Notes: generated by a model not told the origin, from the letters alone. 64,000 nt of DNA from Caballeronia novacaledonica (GCF_900258035.1 NZ_OGTP01000010.1:1-64000), one strand, 5' to 3'; counted from the first letter of the stretch, positions 48,880 to 57,892 are shown. Made by a program: numbers and translations.

Positions 48880-50814
48880 TTACTTGCGCTTCGCTTCCAG
48901 CTCTTCCCAGCGCTCGAGCGCGACGAGCAATTCCTCTTCGATCGCCGCGTGACGCTCCGACAGACGCGCGCCTTCCTTCGCGTCCTTCGCGAAGATCGAG
49001 CCGTCTTCGAGCTGCGCGCCGATCGTCTTCTGCTCGTTCTCCAGTTCGGCGATACGTCCCGGCAGCGCTTCCAGTTCGCGCTGTTCCTTGAACGAAAGCT
49101 TCACCGTGCGCTGCGCGTTGCGGCCCGCCGCGCTTTCCTTCGGCGCGTCGTCCTTCGGCGCTTCTTTCGCGGTCTGACGCGCCGCTTCTTCCGCGATACG
49201 CTCCGAACGTTCGCGCTGAATCTGCCAGTCGGAGAAGCCGCCGACATACTCGCGCCACAACCCACCGCCCTCCGCGGCGAACACCGACGTCACGACGTTG
49301 TCGAGAAACGCGCGGTCGTGGCTCACGAGCAACACGGTGCCGTCGTAATCCGCGAGCAGTTCTTCGAGCAGTTCGAGCGTGGGAATGTCGAGGTCGTTGG
49401 TCGGCTCGTCGAGCACGAGCACGTTCGCGGGCCGTGCGAACAGCCGCGCGAGCAGCAGGCGATTGCGCTCGCCGCCCGACAGCGACCGCACCGGCGAACG
49501 CGCGCGTTCCGGCGCGAACAGGAAGTCGCCGAGATAGCTCATCACGTGCTTCTTCACGCCGTTCACTTCGACCCATTCGCTGCCGGGGCTGATGGTGTCG
49601 GCGAGCGATTTGTCGAGATCGAGTTGCGCGCGCATCTGATCGAAATACGCGACCTGAATGTTGGTGCCGATGCGCACGCGGCCTTCGTCGGGCTGCAGTT
49701 CGCCGAGCATGAGTTTCAGCAAGGTGGTCTTGCCCGCGCCGTTCGGACCGACGAGACCGATCTTGTCGCCGCGCATCACGGTGGCCGTGAAGCGGTCGAC
49801 GATCGTGCGCGCGCCGTAGCGCTTCGTCACGTCGGTCAGTTCGGCGACGATCTTGCCGGACTTCTCGCCCTGCCCGACATCGAGCCTGACATTGCCTTGC
49901 ACGTTGCGGCGCTCGGCGCGCTCGTTGCGCATTTCGACGAGCCGCGCGATACGTCCGACGCTGCGCGTGCGCCGCGCCTCGACGCCTTTGCGAATCCACA
50001 CTTCTTCTTGCGCGAGCAGTTTGTCGAACTTCTCCTGCTCGATTTTTTCGACTTCGAGTTGCTGCGCCTTGCGCGTCTGATAGGCGCTGAAGTTGCCCGG
50101 ATACGACAGCAGGCGCCCGCGATCCAGCTCGACGATGCGCGTTGCCACGCGATCGAGAAACGCGCGATCGTGCGTGATGAAAAGCAGGCCCGTGCGCAAC
50201 GTGACGAGCAATTCTTCCAGCCAGCGAATGCCGTCGAAGTCGAGATGGTTGGTCGGCTCGTCGAGCAAAAGCACGTCGGGCTGAACGACGAGCGCGCGCG
50301 CCAGCGCCACGCGCTTTTTCATGCCGCCGGACAGGTCGCCCGCGCGCGCGTCGCCGTCGAGGCCGATCTGCGCGAGCGTCGTCGCGACGCGTGTGCGCCA
50401 GTTCCACGCATCGCGCATGTCGAGCGCCGATTGCAGCGCGTTCATGCGCGCGAGCAGCGTGTCGTGTTGCGCGCCTTCGGGCGTGTCGGCGAGCGCGTGC
50501 GCGACGGCGTCGTACTCGTCGAGCAATGCGCGCGCGTCGGTGAGACCCGAGGCGACGACGTCGAACACGGAGGCGTCGAGATCGAACTCGGGCTCCTGCG
50601 GCACGTAGACGGTCGTAAGCTCGCTCTGACGCGTGACGAGGCCGTCATCGGGCGCGGCGAGCCCCGCGACGATCTTGAGGAGCGACGACTTGCCCGCGCC
50701 GTTGCGGCCGATCAGCCCGACACGCTCGCCCGCTTCGAGCGAGAAGTCGGCGTGGTCGAGCAATGCGACGTGGCCGAACGCGAGCTGCGCGTCCGAAATG
50801 GAATAAAGCGACAT
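48880..50814 (-). CDS. ABC-F family ATPase, Uup-type
   Basis: A 644-residue soluble protein with two ABC ATPase domains and no membrane part. Walker A sites are GRNGAGKS (36-43) and GPNGAGKT in the second half; signature motifs are LSGGMKKR and LSGGERNR. A linker joins them and a charged C-terminal coiled coil (RTVKLSFKEQRELEALPGRIAEL) is typical of Uup, which acts on ribosomes or branched DNA. The ATG at 50814 starts the family frame. Monocistronic. Confidence 0.92.
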   Translation of the reverse strand: MSLYSISDAQLAFGHVALLDHADFSLEAGERVGLIGRNGAGKSSLLKIVAGLAAPDDGLVTRQSELTTVYVPQEPEFDLDASVFDVVASGLTDARALLDEYDAVAHALADTPEGAQHDTLLARMNALQSALDMRDAWNWRTRVATTLAQIGLDGDARAGDLSGGMKKRVALARALVVQPDVLLLDEPTNHLDFDGIRWLEELLVTLRTGLLFITHDRAFLDRVATRIVELDRGRLLSYPGNFSAYQTRKAQQLEVEKIEQEKFDKLLAQEEVWIRKGVEARRTRSVGRIARLVEMRNERAERRNVQGNVRLDVGQGEKSGKIVAELTDVTKRYGARTIVDRFTATVMRGDKIGLVGPNGAGKTTLLKLMLGELQPDEGRVRIGTNIQVAYFDQMRAQLDLDKSLADTISPGSEWVEVNGVKKHVMSYLGDFLFAPERARSPVRSLSGGERNRLLLARLFARPANVLVLDEPTNDLDIPTLELLEELLADYDGTVLLVSHDRAFLDNVVTSVFAAEGGGLWREYVGGFSDWQIQRERSERIAEEAARQTAKEAPKDDAPKESAAGRNAQRTVKLSFKEQRELEALPGRIAELENEQKTIGAQLEDGSIFAKDAKEGARLSERHAAIEEELLVALERWEELEAKRK

Positions 50815-50956
50815 GGGGAAAACCGGATGAATGGCGAAGAACCGGCGACGAACACGACAGCCGATGGAAGCGGCCATTGTACCGGGCGCCGCGCACGCCG
50901 ACGCACGGCGCACGCGGCTTAGGCCGAAAGGATGAGGCATGCGGCCCCGAAATACG

Positions 50957-50990
50957 AAAAAGCCGCCCGGATTCGCTCCGCAGCGGCTTT
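50957..50990 (-). terminator. Terminator after the DUF4399 gene
   Basis: An 8-bp stem (50959-50966 with 50983-50990) has a 16-nt loop. A short T run follows on the minus strand. It lies just beyond the stop at 51016. Confidence 0.6.
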
Positions 50991-51015
50991 CCTTCGTCTC
51001 GCGCCGAAAAGGGCG

Positions 51016-51423
51016 TTACTTCACGTGCACCTTGATCGTCTGGCTCATTTCCGGCCCGTAGGAACGGTGCGCGCCGTCGCCGAACTGCATCGTCAGCGTG
51101 TGATCGCCGGGCGGCAGCTTCACATCGGCTTCGGTCTGGCCCTTGCCGAAGTGCAGCGACGTGTCGTTCGCCGGAATCACGTCGCCTTTGGGCAGCGGCT
51201 TGCCGTCGATCAGCAGATGGTGATGGCCGGTGCCGTCGGTCATCGTGCCCGCCGGCGCGACCGACATGCCGTCTACGCCGAACCTCACGTGCACGGGGCT
51301 CGTGACGGTCGCGCCATCCTTCGGTTCGATGAAATAGACGCGCGCCTGCGCATGCGCCGCGCCGGCGTATTGCGTGAGTAGGATCGCGCCCGTCAGCATC
51401 GCACCCAAGACCTTTTTGTTCAT
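51016..51423 (-). CDS. Exported DUF4399 protein
   Basis: A 135-residue periplasmic protein. The signal peptide ends at AGAAHA (about residue 25). The mature part is the DUF4399 pattern: VYFIEPKDGATVTSPVHVRFG, GTGHHHLLIDGKPLP and LPPGDHTLTMQFGDGAH, an immunoglobulin-like fold with a His-rich loop that may bind metal. GGAG precedes ATG 51423. Function not established. Confidence 0.88.
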   Translation of the reverse strand: MNKKVLGAMLTGAILLTQYAGAAHAQARVYFIEPKDGATVTSPVHVRFGVDGMSVAPAGTMTDGTGHHHLLIDGKPLPKGDVIPANDTSLHFGKGQTEADVKLPPGDHTLTMQFGDGAHRSYGPEMSQTIKVHVK

Positions 51424-51655
51424 CGCTTTCTCCAAGTTGTGAAACCGGTCGCTGGCGCGAGAGCGGCGCCGGAGACCCAAAAAGCATACACCGGGCTTTC
51501 GGATCGGCGTAATCGGGACCATTGCGGGCGGCGCGACGCGTTTTCCGGTTCACCGGGACGATCGCGCCGATTCCTGTAAGATGCCGGGTCGCCGCGCCGC
51601 GCGTCGTCTTCGAGCGCACGCGGTCCGTTTATTTCTTTCGAATCAAGAGTCTGTC

Positions 51656-51838
51656 GTGAGCGAAGTCATCGAATTCAAGAGCTGGGTCTGCCTGATTTGC
51701 GGCTGGATCTACAACGAGGCAGAAGGTCTGCCGGACGAAGGCGTTCCCGCCGGCACCCGTTTCGACGATATCCCCGCCGACTGGCGCTGCCCGCTGTGCG
51801 ACGTGGGCAAGGCCGATTTCGTCGTCGTCGAGTTCTGA
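51656..51838 (+). CDS. Rubredoxin
   Basis: A 60-residue electron carrier with one iron bound by four Cys in two CxxC loops (CLICGW and CPLCDV). It has the usual core WIYNEAEGLPDEGVPAGTRFDDIPADWRCP. The GTG at 51656 is taken because AAGAG lies upstream and the protein then has normal length; ATG upstream would add an Arg-rich extension. Rubredoxins serve alkane hydroxylases or oxidative-stress enzymes; none is adjacent. Confidence 0.9.
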   Translation: MSEVIEFKSWVCLICGWIYNEAEGLPDEGVPAGTRFDDIPADWRCPLCDVGKADFVVVEF

Positions 51839-51877
51839 AGCGGGCTGCCGCTTCTCAGGCGGCAGCATCGTTGCATT

Positions 51878-52615
51878 TCACCGCGCCACCGCGATCAACT
51901 CGCGGCTCGTTTCATCCACCGGCGCGCGATTCCAGTCTCCATACCAGTCGATGCGCGCGAATCCCGCATCGGCCAGCAGGCGCGCGAGTTCGTCGAGCGT
52001 GCGAAAGCGCAACTCGCTCGCGGCGCTCGATGTCTCCTCCGGCGTCGACAGGAAGCGGTAATGCGTCGTGAATGCGGCGCGGCCTGATGTTAGCGGATCG
52101 GGTTGCGCGTGCCGCTCCTGCCACACTTCCACCGTGCATCCGTCGGGCGCGTCAATGCGTCTCGACGAGCGCTCGCGCGTCCAGTTTTCCCACGCCCGCG
52201 CCGCCGGATGACGGCTTTCGAACGCGATCGCGCCGCCCGGCCGGATTGCGCGGCGTGCGGCTTTGAGCGTCGCGAGGAACGCGGCATCGTCGAGAAACAC
52301 TTGCGCGACGTGGCCTGTCATCACGAGCAGATCCGCCGCGCCGACGAACGGCAGCGCGGCCGCGTCGCCTTCGATCCACGTCACGTTCCCGCATTCGCGA
52401 CGCGCTCGCGCGATACGCAGCATTTCCGCCGACGGATCGATGCCCGTCACACGATGCCCGCGCTTCGCGAGTTCGCAGGCGAAGAGGCCCGTGCCGCAGC
52501 CCAGATCGACGACATGTCCCGCCGATTCGGCCAGCGCGAGATAAAACGCGGTATCGGACGCGAACGGATTGAGGACGTCGTATAGCGCGACGAGGCGCGG
52601 ATCGTCGTAGAGCAT
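51878..52615 (-). CDS. Class I SAM-dependent methyltransferase
   Basis: A 245-residue enzyme with SAM motif VVDLGCGTG at 35-43 and the acidic end of strand 2 in VTGIDPSAEML. The motif IV region DLLVMTGHVAQVF lacks a clear substrate hint. The start overlaps the stop of the upstream membrane-protein gene by one base (TGATG), so the two are translated together. Target unknown. Confidence 0.9.
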   Translation of the reverse strand: MLYDDPRLVALYDVLNPFASDTAFYLALAESAGHVVDLGCGTGLFACELAKRGHRVTGIDPSAEMLRIARARRECGNVTWIEGDAAALPFVGAADLLVMTGHVAQVFLDDAAFLATLKAARRAIRPGGAIAFESRHPAARAWENWTRERSSRRIDAPDGCTVEVWQERHAQPDPLTSGRAAFTTHYRFLSTPEETSSAASELRFRTLDELARLLADAGFARIDWYGDWNRAPVDETSRELIAVAR

Positions 52616-53412
52616 CAGCGGCTCTGGTACGCGAGCGCGTCGCGCATCGGCTGGCTGCCGATCATGATCGGGCCGGTGAACGGCGTATCGAGATCGAGGA
52701 TCACGAGCACCGCCGAGGCGATCGACAGCGCGCCGAGCATGATCGTCACGAGCGAAAGCGCGTTGCGCGGCGCGATCAGCCCGAAGCACAGAAAGATGAT
52801 GAGCAGCCAGCCGACCAGAATCCGGTCGAACGGATACGAAATCGATCCGTGCGCCTCCTCCACCAGCTTCCAGCGCAGCGCGATGACTTGCTCGAAGCGC
52901 GCGGCGGCTTCGGCGGCAAGCTGGCGATGATAGTCGTCGTACGGACGGAGCATCCGCACATCGCGCTGCGCCTTACTCAAGATCGCGCCGAGCGTGTTGC
53001 TCGCGAGGCTTTCGTTGTTCGTCGACGGCTCGACGTCCGGATATTTGCCGGGCGGGCGCGGCTCGTTGGGCCACGTGCTCGCGACCGCCGCCGCCGTGTA
53101 CGAGCGCAGGAGTTCGCGCGCGTGATCGAGATCGGCGCCGTAATCGCGCATGGCGCGATCGAGTTCGATGATCGAGGTCGCGTAGCTGCGCATGTCGCTG
53201 TTCGTGGTGTCGAAGATCGTTTTCGCCGATGCGGTCAGAAGACCGAGCACGAGCGCCGCGAACGTGACCAGCATGCCGACGAGCAACTGGACCAGTTGCA
53301 CCGTCTCCTGCGCCTTGTGCTCTTCGGGCAGGAGCGGCCGCACGATCGCGCCCAGGCCCGTGCTGGAGAGCAGAAGAATGAAGACGAGCACCGCGGACTG
53401 GATTTCCGTCAT
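52615..53412 (-). CDS. DUF4239-like (bestrophin-like) membrane protein
   Basis: A 265-residue inner-membrane protein. Two helices at the N-terminus (about 5-25, 40-64) and two at the C-terminus (about 200-245) enclose a soluble helical middle. The pattern LVTFAALVLGLLTASAKTIFD and SYPFDRILVGWLLIIFLCFGL fits DUF4239, related to bestrophin-like channels. First gene of a two-gene unit with the methyltransferase. Confidence 0.82.
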   Translation of the reverse strand: MTEIQSAVLVFILLLSSTGLGAIVRPLLPEEHKAQETVQLVQLLVGMLVTFAALVLGLLTASAKTIFDTTNSDMRSYATSIIELDRAMRDYGADLDHARELLRSYTAAAVASTWPNEPRPPGKYPDVEPSTNNESLASNTLGAILSKAQRDVRMLRPYDDYHRQLAAEAAARFEQVIALRWKLVEEAHGSISYPFDRILVGWLLIIFLCFGLIAPRNALSLVTIMLGALSIASAVLVILDLDTPFTGPIMIGSQPMRDALAYQSR

Positions 53413-53530
53413 GAGCGCGCGAGCCGTGATGGCGTGACCGGAGTGGTCGCATTATCGGCGGGAAAGGGTTCGCGGTACAACGGCGACGGAGGCAGAAAGA
53501 AGAACGCCGCGAACGCGGCATGTGGGATTC

Positions 53531-53605
53531 TGGTCCCCCCGGCAGGAATCGAACCTGCATCTAGCGCTTAGGAGGCACTCGTTCTATCCATTGAACTACG
53601 GGGAG
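53531..53605 (-). tRNA. tRNA-Arg (anticodon CCT)
   Basis: A 75-nt cloverleaf is complete: D stem GTTC/GAAC, anticodon stem AGTGC/GCGCT with loop CTCCTAA (anticodon CCT), T arm GCAGG-TTCGATT-CCTGC, and an encoded CCA end. The acceptor stem pairs C1 with G72 and has a U2-G71 wobble. It reads AGG codons. The flanking sequence 53413-53744 has no other gene. Confidence 0.93.
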
Positions 53606-53744
53606 CGGACCGCGCGTGGCCGACAGCACAGCCAGGCGAGCGCAGAGTATAGCAAACGCTGTCGTGCGCCGCGTATCGTAAAAATCGTCGAAACCTAGGG
53701 TTTGCACCTATCAAGTTCCGCTCAATCGCGCCGCCATCGGAGTA

Positions 53745-54062
53745 ATGGACCCATTACCCGACATCAAGCCGCAGGGCGCGTTCTCGGCGTTGCTGGCAGA
53801 TCAGGACCTGACGCACCTCGAACTGGTGCTGCGTCGCTCATTGGCGTGCGATCTCGGCGGACCGTTGCTGCCGCCTTCGTACTGGCGCGAGCGGCTTGCA
53901 TCCATCATGCGTCAGTCACATCTCTCTCACACGCAGATTCAGACCGTGCATCGGCTGTATCTGCATATCGACGCGTTCGAGGCGGCCGGGCGTGCCCGCG
54001 ATGAAGAACTCAGACGCGAACGCGAGCAGGCGGCCGCCGCCGCAAGAGCGCAGAGCGCCTGA
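53745..54062 (+). CDS. Small hypothetical protein with charged helical tail
   Basis: A 105-residue protein I do not recognise. The first 75 residues look globular (DPLPDIKPQGAFSALLADQDL, PPSYWRERLASIMRQSHLSHTQIQTVHRLYLHIDAFE). The last 25 are a Glu/Arg/Ala-rich helix. GGAG lies close to the ATG. No signal or membrane helix is seen. It ends only 6 nt before the stop of the convergent quiC gene. Confidence 0.72.
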   Translation: MDPLPDIKPQGAFSALLADQDLTHLELVLRRSLACDLGGPLLPPSYWRERLASIMRQSHLSHTQIQTVHRLYLHIDAFEAAGRARDEELRREREQAAAAARAQSA

Positions 54063-54068
54063 ACGTCT

Positions 54069-55976
54069 TCACGCCGTCTGACGCGCGCGCTGCTGCTGTT
54101 GCGCGTGCGCCGCGAGCCGCACCGCCGCGTTGGCCGCGCCGTAGCCGTCGTAGCCGCCGCGCCGCTCGATCACTTCGAGGAAGAAGCGCTGGTCGAGCTG
54201 CTCCGTGTAGGCGTGAAAGAACTCGCCGCCGCGCTCGTCGCGGTCGTAGAGGATGTTGTGCTCGCGCATCGCGTCGATTTGCTCGTCGGGCAGGCCGAAG
54301 CGCGCGACGAGGTCGTCGTAGTAGTTGCCCGGAATACGCAGAAATTTGACGCCATCGGCTTCGAGGCGCGGAATCGCGTCGAAGATATCCGGCGTGCTGA
54401 ACGCGACGTGATTCAGGCCCGAGCCGCGATACGTCGATAGCGACTCCGACACCGCCGTGTACCGGTCGACCGACGCGTTCAGCGCGATGCGCACCGAGCC
54501 GTCGCGGCTTCGCACCGCGCGGCTGCGCACGAGGCCGTACGGATCGGGCACGAGCACGGCGGGCTCGGTCTCGAAGCCGAACGCGCTGCGGAAGAAGAGC
54601 ACCCACGTGTCGAGCGCGTCGGCGGGCAGCGACAGGCACACGTGATCGATGCGCGAGAGCGGCCCTACTTCGTACGGTCCGTCGATATCGGTCAGGTTGA
54701 AGTCGGACTCCCACAGCGTCGGGCCGCCGGGCGCTTCGTCGACGAAATAGTCGAGACTGCCGTCCGGCGACTGCACGCCCGGCACCACGCGCTCGTTCGG
54801 ACCGACTTGCCCGGAGAACGGCGCCGAGCCATACGCGGCGGCGCGCTCGAACGCCTGCTTCGCGTCATCGACATGAAACGCCGACGCGCACAGCGACAAA
54901 CCGTGCTTCTGGAAAAACGCGCTCGCGAACGAATCGGCTTCGGCGTTGAGCACGATCGACCCCGCGCCATGCCGGTACAACGCGACATCCTTCGAGCGAT
55001 GCTTGCCCGCGAGCCTGAAACCGAGCCGGCCGAGCCATTGCGCGAGCTGCTCGCGCGTGGTGTCGTCGACGGCGAATTCGAGGAACTGAAAGCCGATGTG
55101 CTCCGGCGGCGCGGGCGGATTGAAAAGCTCGGGCGGCGCATCGTCGCCCATCAGTTCGCGCGTCTGCTCTTCGAGGAAACGCAGCGACCGGTGGCCATCC
55201 GCCGCCGTGATCGCGGTCGGCGCGGCGCGAAAGCCATCGTTGAAAATTTCGAGCGACAGCGGGCCCTTGTAGCCCGCTTCGAGCACGCGCGCGGTGAAAC
55301 CCGCGACATCGAACGCGCCCTGCCCCGGAAAGCAGCGATAGTGACGGCTCCATTCGAGCACGTCCATGGCGAGCACGGGCGCGTCGGCGATCTGCACGAA
55401 CGCGATGCGATCGCCCGGAATCGACGCGATCTCTTCCACCGAATCGCGGATCGACAGCGTGTGGAACGTATCGAGCGCGAGACCGAGATTCGGATGATTC
55501 ACCGCGTCGACGAGCTTCCACGCGTGCTTGTACGAATTCACGTAGCGGCCCCACGCGAGCGCCTCGTACGCGACGATCACGCCCGCCTCCGCGGCGATCT
55601 TGGCGAGCACGCCGAGCTGATCGACGAGCAGCGCGTCGTCACGGATCGTGTCGGGCGACACGTTGCTGCACACCAGTATGCGGTCCGTGCCGAGCTCGTG
55701 CATGAGTTGGAACTTGCGCTTCGCGCGCTCGACATTCTTCGCGAGCCGCTCGGGACTCACGCCGTCGAAATCGCGGAACGGCTGGAACAGATAGATTTCG
55801 AGGCCGAGGTCCGCGCACATGCGGCGCACGTCGGCGGGCGTGCCGTCGAAATACAGCAGATCGTTCTCGAAGATCTCGACGCCGTCGAAGCCGGCCGCCT
55901 TGATGGCGCGCAGCTTCTCGGGAAGCGTGCCGCTGATGGATACCGTCGCGATGGAAGTCCGGATTGAACGCAGCAT
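54069..55976 (-). CDS. quiC: 3-Dehydroshikimate dehydratase fused to HPPD-like domain
   Basis: A 635-residue fusion. Residues 1-280 form a TIM barrel of the AP-endonuclease-2 type that dehydrates 3-dehydroshikimate to protocatechuate (ALAWGRYVNSYKHAW, GLALDTFHTLS, GAFDVAGF). Residues about 295-620 carry two VOC units like 4-hydroxyphenylpyruvate dioxygenase (QFLEFAVDD, VDHVCLSLPAD, GLNHVAFSTPDIFD). This layout is known for bacterial QuiC-type dehydratases. GAGGAGG precedes ATG 55976. It is divergent from a catabolic-type shikimate dehydrogenase, with a TetR gene beyond. Confidence 0.93.
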   Translation of the reverse strand: MLRSIRTSIATVSISGTLPEKLRAIKAAGFDGVEIFENDLLYFDGTPADVRRMCADLGLEIYLFQPFRDFDGVSPERLAKNVERAKRKFQLMHELGTDRILVCSNVSPDTIRDDALLVDQLGVLAKIAAEAGVIVAYEALAWGRYVNSYKHAWKLVDAVNHPNLGLALDTFHTLSIRDSVEEIASIPGDRIAFVQIADAPVLAMDVLEWSRHYRCFPGQGAFDVAGFTARVLEAGYKGPLSLEIFNDGFRAAPTAITAADGHRSLRFLEEQTRELMGDDAPPELFNPPAPPEHIGFQFLEFAVDDTTREQLAQWLGRLGFRLAGKHRSKDVALYRHGAGSIVLNAEADSFASAFFQKHGLSLCASAFHVDDAKQAFERAAAYGSAPFSGQVGPNERVVPGVQSPDGSLDYFVDEAPGGPTLWESDFNLTDIDGPYEVGPLSRIDHVCLSLPADALDTWVLFFRSAFGFETEPAVLVPDPYGLVRSRAVRSRDGSVRIALNASVDRYTAVSESLSTYRGSGLNHVAFSTPDIFDAIPRLEADGVKFLRIPGNYYDDLVARFGLPDEQIDAMREHNILYDRDERGGEFFHAYTEQLDQRFFLEVIERRGGYDGYGAANAAVRLAAHAQQQQRARQTA

Positions 55977-56092
55977 CGCTGCCTCCTCGTTGCGATTCAC
56001 TGAATGCGGGATGGATCGAGCGGTGCCTTCCAGTGTAGGACGTCCGCATGACGGACGCGCGCAATCCATGTCATTCTGCGAGATAATAACAA

Positions 56093-56116
56093 ACTAACTA
56101 GACCGTACAAATTAGT
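56093..56116. promoter_or_regulatory. Candidate TetR operator upstream of quiC
   Basis: An imperfect two-fold symmetric site: arms ACTAA (56093-56097) and TTAGT (56112-56116) lie in a 26-bp AT-rich block with 7 of 10 matching positions per half. It overlaps a possible minus-strand promoter for quiC (TTGTAC, 16 nt, TATTAT). The TetR encoded at 57119-57799 is the likely binder, by inference. Confidence 0.5.
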
Positions 56117-56166
56117 GAAAACACGAACCGACAAGGCGCGCGCGTGCGTTCACACTGCGGTCTAGT
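56097..56166. repeat. Long-range 9-bp inverted repeat in quiC/SDH region
   Basis: ACTAGACCG (56097-56105) and its exact inverse CGGTCTAGT (56158-56166) are 52 bp apart (61 bp centre to centre), close to six helical turns. Paired sites at this spacing could allow looping by a dimeric regulator. Confidence 0.55.
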
Positions 56167-56173
56167 CAATTCC

Positions 56174-56192
56174 GCACTGCAGCATGCAGTGC
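56174..56192. promoter_or_regulatory. 19-bp perfect palindrome upstream of shikimate dehydrogenase
   Basis: Two 8-bp arms GCACTGCA and TGCAGTGC (56174-56181 and 56185-56192) flank a 3-bp centre. It ends 22 nt before the shikimate dehydrogenase ATG, in an ideal place to block transcription or translation start of that gene. Confidence 0.6.
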
Positions 56193-56214
56193 TCATCCAT
56201 GCCGGAGCGCTCGC

Positions 56215-57072
56215 ATGACTCACAAGACTTCGTATCTCATCGGCCTGATCGGTTCCGGCATCGCCGGCTCGCTCACGCCCGCCATGCACGAAAAGGAAGG
56301 CGGCAATCTGGGGCTCAACTATGTGTATCGGCGCATCGATCTTCAGGCGTTGTCGCTGGAGCCGTCCGCCCTGCCCGATCTGCTCGACGCCGCCGAACGC
56401 ATGGGCTACGACGGCCTGAACATCACGTATCCGTGCAAGCAAAGCGTGATCCCGTTGCTCGACGATCTCGACCCCGACGCCCGCGCGCTCGGCGCCGTGA
56501 ACACGGTGGTGCTGAAGGACGGCAAGCGTATCGGTTACAACACGGACGGCTCGGGCTTCGCGCGCGCGTTCCAGCGCGGTCTGCCCGGCGCGCCGCTCGA
56601 ACGCGTGGTGCAGCTCGGCGCGGGCGGCGCGGGCGCGGCCGTCGCGCATGCGGCGCTCTCGATCGGCGCGCGCGAACTCACGCTCTTCGATTCCGACGCC
56701 ACGCGCGCCGCGTCGCTCGCCGCCGAACTCGCGGCGCGCTTTCCGGATCGCGTCGTGAAAAGCGGTGGCGATCTGCGCAAAACGCTGGCCAGCGCGAGCG
56801 GCCTCATCCACGCGACGCCGACCGGCATGGCGAAGCTGCCCGGCCTGCCGCTGCCGGCGGAGTATCTGCACAAGGAATTGTGGGTCGCGGAGATCGTCTA
56901 TTTCCCGCTCGAAACCGAACTGCTGAAAGCGGCGAAGGCGCTCGGCTGCCGCACGGTGAGCGGCGGCGGCATGGCGGTGTGTCAGGCGGTCGATGCGCTG
57001 CGCATCTTCACCGGCCGCGAGCCGGATGCGGAACGCATGTTCGCGCATTTCCAGACTTTGCTGGAACGTTGA
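56215..57072 (+). CDS. Catabolic-type shikimate/quinate dehydrogenase
   Basis: A 285-residue NAD(P)-dependent dehydrogenase. The substrate loop GSGIAGSLTPAMHEKEGG and YRRIDL resemble the QsuD/YdiB-like catabolic group, not the biosynthetic AroE loop GxPxxHSxSP. Catalytic Lys75 is in NITYPCKQSV and the second substrate Asp in GYNTDGSGF. The dinucleotide loop GAGGAGAA is seen. With QuiC it would convert shikimate or quinate via dehydroshikimate to protocatechuate. No 3-dehydroquinate dehydratase is adjacent, so shikimate is the simplest substrate. Confidence 0.92.
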   Translation: MTHKTSYLIGLIGSGIAGSLTPAMHEKEGGNLGLNYVYRRIDLQALSLEPSALPDLLDAAERMGYDGLNITYPCKQSVIPLLDDLDPDARALGAVNTVVLKDGKRIGYNTDGSGFARAFQRGLPGAPLERVVQLGAGGAGAAVAHAALSIGARELTLFDSDATRAASLAAELAARFPDRVVKSGGDLRKTLASASGLIHATPTGMAKLPGLPLPAEYLHKELWVAEIVYFPLETELLKAAKALGCRTVSGGGMAVCQAVDALRIFTGREPDAERMFAHFQTLLER

Positions 57073-57118
57073 AACTTCGCGAGAGCGTCGCCGTTTTGCG
57101 CCGTGCGCGAAGAAACGT

Positions 57119-57799
57119 TTAGCTGTCGCGCCGCATGTAGCGCGACACTGCATCGACGATCATCTCGCGATGACGCGCCCGCGAGCGCGCGCCCGACGGA
57201 TCGCGCCCGAAGGCCGCGCCCCACGTATGCCGGTTCGCGACACGGTGAAAGCAGAACGAGCTGATCATCAGATGCAGGTCGATCGGATCGACGTCGTCGC
57301 GAAACTTGCCCGCCTCGACACCGCGCGCGATGAGATCTTCGATGGTTTTCACGACCGTCGAATTGCGCGTCTTGAAGGTTTTCGATAGTTCGATGTACTT
57401 CGCGCCGTGAATGTTTTCGATCGTCACGAGACGCACGAAATCGCGATGCTTGTCGTGATAGTCGAACGTGAACCCGATGAATTCGCGCAGCGCTTCCTCC
57501 GGCTCCATTTCCGCGAGCTGCAATTCCTGTTCGAGCGCGCGGATATCGCTGTAGACCTGCTCCAATACCGCTTCGTACAAGCCTTCCTTGCTGCCGAAGT
57601 AGTAGTACAGCATGCGCTTCGTGGTGTTGGTGCGCTCCGCGATGGCGTCGACGCGCGCGCCTGCGAGGCCCATCGCCGAGAACTCCTGCGTGGCGATGTC
57701 GAGAATGTTCCGCTTGGTCTCCTCAGGGTCGTACTTGCGCCGCCCTTGCTCCGTGGTCGACGAGGGCGCAGCAGTAGCGGCCTTGCTTCCTTTCTTCAT
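57119..57799 (-). CDS. TetR-family regulator, probable control of quiC module
   Basis: A 226-residue TetR protein. A Lys/Ala-rich N-terminal tail (1-24) precedes the helix-turn-helix (YDPEETKRNILDIATQEFSAMG, RVDAIAERTNTTKRMLYYYFGSKEGLYEAVL). The ligand domain has the FDYHDKHRDFVRLVTIENIHGAKYI stretch, resembling the 16561 regulator, so both belong to one subfamily. It meets the dehydrogenase gene tail to tail. Probable ligand: shikimate, quinate or protocatechuate (inference). Confidence 0.9.
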   Translation of the reverse strand: MKKGSKAATAAPSSTTEQGRRKYDPEETKRNILDIATQEFSAMGLAGARVDAIAERTNTTKRMLYYYFGSKEGLYEAVLEQVYSDIRALEQELQLAEMEPEEALREFIGFTFDYHDKHRDFVRLVTIENIHGAKYIELSKTFKTRNSTVVKTIEDLIARGVEAGKFRDDVDPIDLHLMISSFCFHRVANRHTWGAAFGRDPSGARSRARHREMIVDAVSRYMRRDS

Positions 57800-57892
57800 T
57801 TTTCTGTCTGAGAACGGCGTTGAAAATCGATTCTAGCACGCGCTTTCGGCGCATCCTCGCCATACCAGGCGTTCGATTCAGAGGGCTTCACC

